A DNA stretch of 64,000 nucleotides from Hemileia vastatrix (lineage: Eukaryota; Basidiomycota; Pucciniomycetes; Pucciniales; Zaghouaniaceae): the NCBI GenBank assembly GCA_030280995.1, contig JASXTE010000008.1:5351001-5415000 (forward strand), read 5' to 3'. The position numbers and the translations under genes are program-made. Of the stretch, positions 56,292 through 64,000 are shown one piece after another. Under the pieces are notes generated by a model that saw only the letters and a list, made by a program, of their open reading frames with translations, was not told the origin of the DNA and did no database searches. Within the stretch, counting starts at the first letter, position 1, and each line of letters begins with the position of its first letter.

Positions 56292-57979
56292 AGTATCATT
56301 TTTTTTTTGGATGGAGTTCAGGTTTGAGTAAAGGATATTATCTTGTTAAGTGTATTAATTATTGTTTAATAAATAAAAAAATTACTCATTTTAATTATAT
56401 AGTCATCTATTCTTTGCTCAAAAATTTATCTAAAGCCGAAAAAAATATTTATTTTCAAAAATGGGACACCTTACCTTCCTTCAATTCTTTTCTTGCTCTT
56501 TTTCTCAGAAAAATTTTTAATAAAGCCTTGAAAAAAATCATGAACTTTCCACTAGAGTAGGAACTCTGAAGTGGTGTGATTAAGAGTGGGGAGAAATTAG
56601 CAACATATATCTATTGTTTCAAATGTTATAATCATTCATTCTAGATTTTATAACAAGATTCATGCCATTTTAAATGATGCAAATTCTCTGACTTTAGGGT
56701 TATTCTCATATTTTAATCCTATTACTGGACAGCCTATACAATCACCTGCAAAAATCAAATTTCATGGGTTATATTTTCTGGATCAAAAGTGTATAATCAA
56801 TTTAATTTTGGGAAATAGAATCATAGAATCCATTTAGAGCTCTTCTCACAATATTCACTAAACAATTCCAGGTTTGAAATATTTTCAAGAATTCACACAT
56901 TTTGGGTGCTCATTTCACATATGTCAAAAGCTAATCCAAAGAATAAACTAAGGTAAAAAAAATAAGGAAAAGGTAATAAATTTAATAAAACTTTAGTTAG
57001 ATCAAAAAAATATGCGAATATTTAAATTAATCAGATATTTTTTATTCTTTCATGAAATTTTAATAAATAAATCTGATATTTTAATTTACTAAACTAAATT
57101 GATGGGCCAACTACCTTTGTGTTGTATAAAAGGTAATCATGACAAAATTGATTTGTTTCATAGGGTTCCTCTAGCATATGCCTGTGGGAAGTCCCAAACT
57201 TAGTTTCTGTATTTATTTGCATTTTTGCTAGAGGAATTTTCATTGATTTAAAGCTAGTAAATTTGACATATCTTATATTTTTATTTATTCATTTATGTTA
57301 TTATATTAAATTTTGGTGACTTGCACCCCTTACTTCAATAAAATGCAAGGGAGGGTGTTGCCAAGTTTTAAAATCTGAAATGAAAAATTGATAACTTAAA
57401 ATTTTTTTGGTGATACTCACCCCTTGCTTCAATAAAATGCAAGTGGGGGTGTTGCCAAATTTTCAAAACATATTTTGAATTTTGTTGACTCAGCTGTATT
57501 TAGAAAAGTTAATTTATTGACTTGAAGGTAAAGTTGAAACATTTGATTTGAAAACACAAAGAAGTAAGAAAAAAAGTGCATCAAATTTTGACATTGGGAC
57601 CATTTAATAATGAATTGGTTACATTTCTTCATATATTACTTAATTGATGATGGATAATGTAAAAAAATACCTGAAGTTATGAAATACTTTCATGTATAAA
57701 AAAATTATAAACAAAATAAGTGGGAAAGAAAACAAAAAAACTAGCAATCAATGAAACATTTTCATAAATCCTTCGATTTGGTCAATAGATTTATTAGCTT
57801 TAACACCTTCTATCAAGAAAACTTTCATTTTTCAACCATCTTCAAGTTGATACTTGAGTTTCATCTGATTGAATGTGAAACTGTACTTGAGAGCCTTCTC
57901 CTCTTTCTTTATCTCAAATTTTCTTCTCCTCCAAGTCATGTGCCCTCCCATCCCTCTGTAAAGAAAGCTCAAATTTCTT
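56292..57979. other. AT-rich region with a duplicated hairpin
   Basis: No gene is supported. A 78-codon frame at 56324-56560 has no recognisable content. Two copies of a ~53-bp hairpin unit lie at 57314-57366 and 57410-57463: CACCCCTT[AG]C, TTCAATAAAATG, GCAAG.G.GGGTGTTGCCAA. Each has AATAAA in the loop. Confidence 0.5.
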
Positions 57980-59038
57980 CTCCTACAAGTCTTGTGCCCT
58001 ATCATCCGTGCGTAAAGAGAGCTCATATTGTTGCTTTTGGAAGTGAAGAGTATCTCTTGAAACTTCAACTTTAACTAGAGTGAAAAGGATTATTAACAAA
58101 AGAAAATATAAACTTACTAAATTATTAAGAGGTATGCTATCACTTAACAGCATCATGTTTCTCCAAAAAATTATCAATGGAAGAATAATGGGGTTTGGGA
58201 AAAACTATCTCTGTTTTGTTTTCTTTGAAAGTTGAAATTAAGAGTAGTTGATGGTCTTTTCTTTTTTTTGGAGGTGAAATTTTTCTCTTCATCATTGATG
58301 CTAGCTTCAGACTATCTTGCTTGAAGATCCAGGGTTTGTTCATTAGCCTTTTTAGAAATAAAAAAAAATAAAACAACTATAAAAGAAATAAAAGCTCACT
58401 TGAGTATGACCAGGTTGACTTATATCACCATAAGGATCTATTGAAAAGATATCTTGATTAGTGGTTGTTAAATTATGGGAGGCTTGAGTGGAGGAAGAGG
58501 AAGGAAGAAGATTTCTCTCAATATCATGTTCAGAGATAGCATCTTCTCAATCCAGATTGTTTCAGTATGAACATCAGCTCACTCTCCAAATGTAGAATCC
58601 ATCTTTTTATAGTAAGGACATAAATAATCAAGCTAATCATCTATAGATTTATTGCCCTTATTGATATAAATGTCAGTAATACCAAAAATATTGGAAGATA
58701 GAAGAGTCTTAGCTTTCTTGTATTTAGCTCAATAGTGCTTGAAGTGCTCAGAAATCTTTTTAGGAAATAGAATTATCCTTCCCTTGATCTTATTCCATAA
58801 TTCATTGGCGATTAGGAGATAGCTATTAACATTTGATGCACTTTATTTTCATAATCAGTACTCAAACATGAATCAAAGTTAGATTTAGTTCTCATCCAGT
58901 TGATAAGTATGAGATGAACATCTTTTTTTAATTGAACATTCTTTGATTACTTAGCTGAGCAGGGGAAAGAGAGAGTAGTGAGATTTGAAGAACAACTGAG
59001 GGAAGGCTGATTTTGAGAATATCTATGACAACAAGGCA
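57980..59038 (-). pseudogene. Myb/SANT-like protein pseudogene
   Basis: On the minus strand: MPCCHRYSQNQPS (59038), then VHLILINWMRTKSNF, a frame change near 58810, ELWNKIKGRIILFPKK, HYxAKYKKAKTLLSS, GITDIYINKGNKSIDD and CPYYKKMDSTFGE. This order (opening Trp helix, W-x2-I, AKYK, GIT, CPYYKKMD.FG) resembles the Myb/SANT-like domain proteins common in rust fungi, often linked to PIF/Harbinger transposons. A downstream part reads NEQTLDLQAR, then a Lys-rich KKKKRP. A possible intron ends before 58340. At least four stops. Family assignment rests on memory of the pattern. Confidence 0.45.
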
Positions 59039-59284
59039 TGTTAAGATATTTGATGATGATTACAAAAAGGAGCAGAAATGAGCTGATGAGATGGGGAGGA
59101 ATCTGAATGGATGGAAGAAATAGACAGCATGGGAGTGTGTGCAGCAAGGTAGAGAGACTGGCACATCCAGAAAGTTGTCAAAGATGTGTTTCTGAAGAAT
59201 TGAGTAGAAAAATGTCAGATAAGAGGTGAACATTGACACCTAAAATGTTTAATAACCCAATTATTGTCAAAATTAATTGCAGAA

Positions 59285-59355
59285 GATAATTGGGGTATAA
59301 GGATTTTTATCCACAATTAAATTAATTTCAGATTGGCTAATGTTGATACCCCCTA
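59285..59355. repeat. Second copy of the palindromic 60-bp module
   Basis: AATTGGGGTATAAGGATTTT to TTGATACCCCC, as at 2148-2215. Confidence 0.5.
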
Positions 59356-59813
59356 ATATGTGCAAGGAAGACATGTGCAAAAATAATTTGTGAGAAAAAT
59401 GTGTAAGAAAACACTACAATAAATGTGTTTCATCTTGAAGCACAAAAATAGCACAAAAATGATGTAACATTTATGTAAAAATTGATTTAAGCACTTAAAG
59501 GTCTTAAGTGTGTCTTCAGTGAAAAAAAAGAAAATGTAACTGTTGTGTAATTGTTGTGCTGCATGGCAAAACAAAAATGTGTTATAATGAAAATATGTTG
59601 CAACTATGGAAAATTTTGTTCTTTTTAAAAAAAAAATTTCTCAAGAAAATGATTAGTATATTCACAGGTGTGTTAGGTATATTTTAAGGCAGTTATCTGC
59701 AAACAACCTAACCTTCTAATTATAGCAATTTTCTGCACATTGTTACCCAGTGTCAACCTAAACTTCTAATTATAGTAAATATCTGCATTTTATTGCCCAG
59801 AAACAACCTATTA

Positions 59814-60660
59814 GAGCATCTCCACTTTTTGTATTAAATAATCAGTAACTATTTGCATATTACTGAGGCTTTGCTTACTGATCTGGATGCAACCCCAGTT
59901 GTATCAAGTAAATCTCGATTAACTCAATATTCTCAAAATAATCATCAAATGTGTTTTGTGTTCAGAAACAGTAACTCTTCTGTAAACACTATGTAACATT
60001 TCACACATTCTACATCTCAATTGAAATTTCATATGGATTTACACAGATACTACATTTTTGAGAAATCCAATTCAATGGAAGAGGAAGAACAAATGTTATT
60101 TATTTTACTAGACACTGAAGAACAAGCTAAAAAATTATAAAAAAAAAATGGGCACACTTGTATTTAAGGCCACTATACCCCAGTTTGAAATGTTGCATAT
60201 GTGTTATCCATGACAAGGCAATCTATTCTTCTTCCTATGGATTCCAATCAGGCAATGGGTTTTTCTTCAAATCAGAGGACATTTTTTTGGGGTTTTTTTT
60301 TTTTTAGTGAGGAAGTTTAAATAGTTGTCTTTTTCTAGTTTTATAATGTATTAAGAAATGGTGATATGAAGCCAAAAATAGGTGTTGAGTAATGATGAAA
60401 AAATAAAAATTAAAATAATTCAGTAACCTTCAGACATGTCTGTGTAAATTGGAAACCAAGTTGAGATGTGAATTTTTATTTTGGCAGGTGAGAGGTTGAG
60501 TTAGTGACTTGCAAGAAGTAGGGTCCAGTCATATTACTGACACTTACCGACAAATTGAAAAAATGAGGACTTACCAATGGGTCTTAATGAAGTGGGGAAA
60601 GGTTTCCAGGTTCAAAATATGCATACCAACAGGGTTTACCAAAAAGGTGTGGAGATGCCT
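59814..60660. mobile_element. Small inverted-repeat DNA element (MITE-like), TTA target site
   Basis: Left end GAGCATCTCCAC, right end GTGGAGATGCCT (reverse complement AGGCATCTCCAC, 10 of 12 matches). TTA flanks both ends (59811-59813 and 60661-60663). 847 bp, no long frame. A 3-bp TTA duplication is typical of the PIF/Harbinger superfamily. A similar end, GGGCATCTACCACC after TAA, starts at 60893. Confidence 0.55.
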
Positions 60661-60741
60661 TTAGACATAAATAAAATACATATTTAATTCAACAGCAATC
60701 TGTATCACATAATTTGTGCCCTATGAAACCATCTATGTACC

Positions 60742-60771
60742 CTAACACTAACACTAACACTAACACTAACA
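60742..60771 (+). repeat. CTAACA hexamer tract
   Basis: CCCTAACACTAACACTAACA and two further units: five repeats resembling a telomere variant (TTAGTG on the other strand). Too short to call a telomere remnant. Confidence 0.6.
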
Positions 60772-61251
60772 TTTCCAATGAAAATGATGGCATTCTAACC
60801 CTAAATTTGAGGAATAATGAGAATGAGAAAGTGATACTGCTAACTTTATTGAGCAAACAATACTGCTAACTTATCTCAGGGAAAGATACTGCTAAGGGCA
60901 TCTACCACCATATCTGTAAGTTGGGTTGGTATGCATACTTTACTGATAATTGAGGGTATATTCATTCACCTTTGCATTATCACCCCTCATTAACGATTCA
61001 TTTCTGAAAATATTGGGTAAAATTAAGTATATATACTTACAGATACTTACTTTGCATCATTAGGTCAACCCCCTGTCTGCCAATTTTTTTGATTTTATAT
61101 CCCACTTGCTGATCACTTACTTGCCTCCTTCCTGGCTCCTAATTTTTTACAATTTTTGTTCCAAGCCACTTTACTCACTATTAAAACCAAATATCACTTA
61201 TATATACTTCATTACACTACTGGAAATTCAACACAAACATACACTACAAAA

Positions 61252-62342
61252 ATGTCAAGCAATCCAAGGAAAAAACAATCTCCAAACTGGAACGCACAGG
61301 AAGAAGAACAACTTGCTATTGCTTGGATATCTATTAGCGAACAACCTGAATTTTCTACATTGCAGTCAGGAGAAACCTTCTATAAGAAAGTTGAAGTACA
61401 CTTTAATGCTCATAGTAAACTGCACTACTGAGATTTTGAAAAGATTAAAATAAGGTCCATATTATTAAACATTTTTTATATTTAATATTTAATCATACTA
61501 CTCAAAAATGACTTATTATTCTTCTATCCCACTTTAGATGGCAAGCTTTGAACACTTCAACACTTAAGTTTAGTGCAATATATCATGGTACTGAAAGGAA
61601 TCCACCAAGCAGAACAAGTCCCAGTGATTGGCTTCAAAGTGCGCTTTCTCTCTATCAAGATCAGTGTAAAACAACATTTAAAAGTTTGTTATCATGGGAG
61701 AAGCTCAAGTATGCTCCAAAATGACAAATGGAACATACCCAACCCCTACCTTCTAGAAACTCTCTAATAGATAGTTTTTCAAGTGCACAAAGAGCTACAC
61801 CTATGGACAGTTTTTCAAGTGACCCAAGAAATCAATTAGACTCCAGCAGTTGTCCTGCCTCACCCTCTCCAAACTATTTCAACCACACACTGGGCCAAAA
61901 AGCAGCCAAAAAATGTCAAATTGCTGATTTATCTGAGGGGAAAAAATATGAAGGCTTTTCACCTTACAATGATGCAGCTGAAAAACTCATTGAGGCCATT
62001 CTTGAAAGCAATGAAATATCTGCAAAAAAAATCAATTTATCAGAAAAGCAACTTGCTATAGCTCAAAATCAACTCAAACTTACCAAAGAGCAAATAATCA
62101 TACAAAAAGAAAGGCTTCATCTTGATAAAAGAAAATTTGACCTTGAAGAAACAAATACAAAGATAAATCAGCAAAACATGAGAATAAACTTACAAAAATC
62201 AGACAGTGAGATGCAACACAGTGAGATTCAGAAACTCTTAATGTTGAAGACTAATTACTTTTGTGATGATTATTATCTAGATATAATAAATAAATTGAAA
62301 GATGATTTAAAAAAGTGGTGGTTGAATGGTGATAGCTCTTAA
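61252..62342 (+). pseudogene. NAM-associated C-terminal-domain / Myb-like protein pseudogene
   Basis: Exon 1 starts MSSNPRKKQSPNWNAQEEEQ (61252); W-x8-LAIAWISIS is a Myb-like helix start. A likely 83-bp intron (61455-61537, acceptor CTTTAG) joins KIR to WQALNTSTLKFSAIY. Exon 2 has the conserved ERNPPSRTSPSDWL and WEKLKYAPK, a Ser-rich linker, GQKAAKKCQ and a long Gln/Lys coiled coil to TAA 62342. This is the layout of the NAM-associated proteins abundant in Puccinia-type genomes. Two TGA codons (61429 and 61722, the second at a Trp position) make it a pseudogene. The donor (AAGGTCCAT) is weak. Confidence 0.55.
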
Positions 62343-62690
62343 TTTGGTTATTTTATAATTTTTACTTGACCTGAAATAAGACATTAGTATAATGAATAAA
62401 GCATAATAAAATAAAACTTATATTATAGAAGGATTGAAAAATCCTATACTTCACATTGATACAAAAAAATTGATTAACTTAAATGTGGAATTTTTTTAAA
62501 ATTGTTGAAAAAAATAATTAAAAATGATTGAGAGAAAATTGTGCATACCTGTTTATTTAAATGACCACCTGTTTAAAATAATCATTAGAAATCTTATAAA
62601 TATAAAGCCTTATTTATAAAAACGTGTAAAAATTTAAATTAATAAAAGAGAAATAATATATAACATTGCAAAGAATATAGATCATTTTAC
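62343..62690. other. AT-rich spacer, nothing recognised
   Basis: No open frame or repeat stands out between the NAM-like pseudogene and the 55-bp array. Confidence 0.5.
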
Positions 62691-62840
62691 ATTGCAGAAG
62701 AGTGAGTGAAGGAAAGGAGCAAAGATATACTGTATAATTGGTTACATTTCAGAAGTGTGAGTAAAGGAAAGGCGCAAAGATATAGTGTATAATTGGTTAA
62801 ATTGCAGAAGTGTGAGTGTAGGAAGAAGGCGCAAAAGGCC
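62691..62840. repeat. 55-bp tandem repeat, 2.7 copies
   Basis: ATTGCAGAAGAGTGAGTGAA and its variants start at 62691, 62746 and 62801. Each unit pairs a TT[GT]CAG acceptor-like and a GTGAGT donor-like sequence. It leads directly into the foldback element. Confidence 0.8.
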
Positions 62841-62861
62841 CATCTTATATATTAGAGAGGA

Positions 62862-63810
62862 GTCCTACTTGCACCAACTCCAGGACACTCACCCGTTTAG
62901 CTACAACTCCCGTGGAAAATATGACTCATCCCCAATGTAGTAAGAAAAACTAAAAGGTAATGAATGTGGAAAATACTTACCTAGAAAAAAAAGGAGATGC
63001 CGAGAGATTGAGAGAAATTAAAAAAAATAAAAATAAAAAAGTAATATTAAAATTACTTACCTGGAAAAAAAGAGGCAAAAAGGAATTAGAAAACAGTTGC
63101 AGGAAACTAACAGAGAAGGTGGAAAATACTTACCTAGAAAAAAAAGGAGATGCTGAGAGATTGAGAGAAAATAGAAAAAAAAATAACTGTATTATGAAAA
63201 TTACTTACCTTGAAAAAATAGGAGAAGCTGAAAGAAGCTAACAAACAGCTGAATTAAACTAAAAGTAAATGTGGAAAATACTTATCTTGAAAATAATGGA
63301 GAAGGCAAAATTAATTTTGGCTTCCTTCTTTTTTTTTAATTTACTGATTGGTAAATTTTTTTGGCCTCTCCATTATTTTCAAGGTAAGTATTTTCCACAT
63401 TACCTTTTAGTTTGATTCAACTGTTAGTTAGCTTCTTTCAGCTTTTCCTATTTTTTCAAGGTAAGTAATTTTTATATTACAGCTAGATTTTTTTCTACTT
63501 TCTCTCAATCTCTTGGAATCTCCTTTTTTTCCTAGGTAAGTATTTTCCACCTTCTCTTTTAGTTTCCTGCAAATGTTTGCAAATTCTTTTTGGCTTCTCC
63601 TTTTTTTCCAGGTAAGTAATTTCCATATTACTTTTATTTTCTTTTTAATTTCTCTCAATCTCTTGCCATATCCTTTTTTTTCTAGGTAAGTATTTTCCAC
63701 ATTCATTACTTTTTAGTTTTTCTTACTACATTGGGGATGAGTCATATTTGCCACAGGAGTTGTAGCTAAACAGGTGAGTGTCCTGGAGTTGGTGCAAGAA
63801 GGACTCCTTT
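62862..63810. mobile_element. Foldback element with two ~450-bp inverted arms
   Basis: Left arm from about 62866 (GGAGTCCTACTTGCACCAAC) to 63315 mirrors the right arm 63350-63809 (GTTGGTGCAAGAAGGACTCC). The centre is near 63330. Each arm is built of about five 75-bp units containing TTTTTCTAGGTAAGTATTTT or its complement. Frames at 62960-63241 and 63428-63706 are by-products of the repeat. No transposase. Flanking duplication not identified. Confidence 0.8.
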
Positions 63811-63824
63811 CAGCTCAGATATCC

Positions 63825-64000
63825 CTAGGACTGAGTATTTCTTATGCTTGAAATAAGATAACCATAAGTACATTAAGCTTATATCTTAAAGATAAGGTCA
63901 AAACAATTATATATATGATTATAATACATATATATATAATTATTACACTATTATATAACTTATAGTAGTTTAAATAGCTTATCCATAGCCTAATAATACT
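63825..64000 (+). repeat. LTR-like repeat X, partial, running off the window
   Basis: AGGACTGAGTATTTCTTATG onward is the reverse complement of 1950-2122 with high identity. Confidence 0.6.

Noticed and set aside
56324..56560. 78-codon frame after element F
   Set aside because: Lys/Ile/Phe/Asn-rich as expected from AT-rich DNA; no recognisable motif or neighbour.
61156..61251. Upstream extension of the NAM-like frame
   Set aside because: The frame opens at 61156, but family-like sequence starts at MSSNPRKK (61252).
62960..63706. Two frames with VENTYLEKKGDAERLRE-type repeats in the foldback element
   Set aside because: They are translations of the 75-bp inverted repeats, read in opposite directions in the two arms; no independent sign of coding.

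Overview
This window is a fungal transposon graveyard and holds no clear single-copy host gene. The DNA is very AT-rich. Long terminal repeat (LTR) retrotransposons of the Ty3/gypsy type make up most of it. Two degraded proteins at 57.9-62.3 kb look like the Myb/SANT-like and NAM-associated families that are expanded in rust fungi (Pucciniales). They suggest, but do not prove, a rust fungus with a large repeat-rich genome. Introns are short, with GTAAGT donors where they can be seen. I see no tRNA, rRNA or CRISPR.

Layout. 1-453: broken 5' end of a chromovirus-type element (G, minus strand). 2969-25618: chromovirus A (minus), complete, with 1.1-kb LTRs and a perfect 5-bp target duplication (CTTAT at both ends). 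It is split by element B (10895-24415, minus), a 13.5-kb Ty3/gypsy element inserted in A's 5' leader with a 4-bp GCGG duplication. 29483-43285: element D (plus, B-type LTR plus gag). Its 5' LTR is split by element C (29949-41237, plus), complete, with a CCGG duplication. 43500-45620: old C-like remnant E (minus). 47951-56291: chromovirus F (plus), a decayed relative of A. 57.9-62.3 kb: Myb/SANT and NAM-like pseudogenes with a small TTA-flanked inverted-repeat element between them. 62862-63810: a foldback element. Both window ends carry inverted copies of one more LTR-like repeat.

How the parts work together. B and C share one plan: LTR, a PBS matching the tRNA-Lys1,2 type, Gag-Protease in frame 0, a T TTT TTA slippery site with a conserved two-tier RNA stem, Pol in the -1 frame, a 3' region with several conserved hairpins, a purine tract and the LTR. 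B also carries spliced Cys-rich genes on the opposite strand between pol and the 3' LTR. A, F and probably G share a second novelty: the start of gag is read in two frames, and the second frame encodes a conserved coiled-coil/proline-rich protein with a W-[KQ]-W-D motif.

The strongest candidates for undescribed biology are (1) the overprinted ORF of the A/F/G chromoviruses, (2) the covarying -1 frameshift element of B/C, (3) a roughly 22-nt hairpin plus TAAACTG motif present about 31 times in coding and non-coding parts of B and C, (4) the antisense spliced Cys-rich gene in B, and (5) a foldback element whose repeats place a 3' splice site directly against a GTAAGT donor. All comparisons were made by eye within this window.
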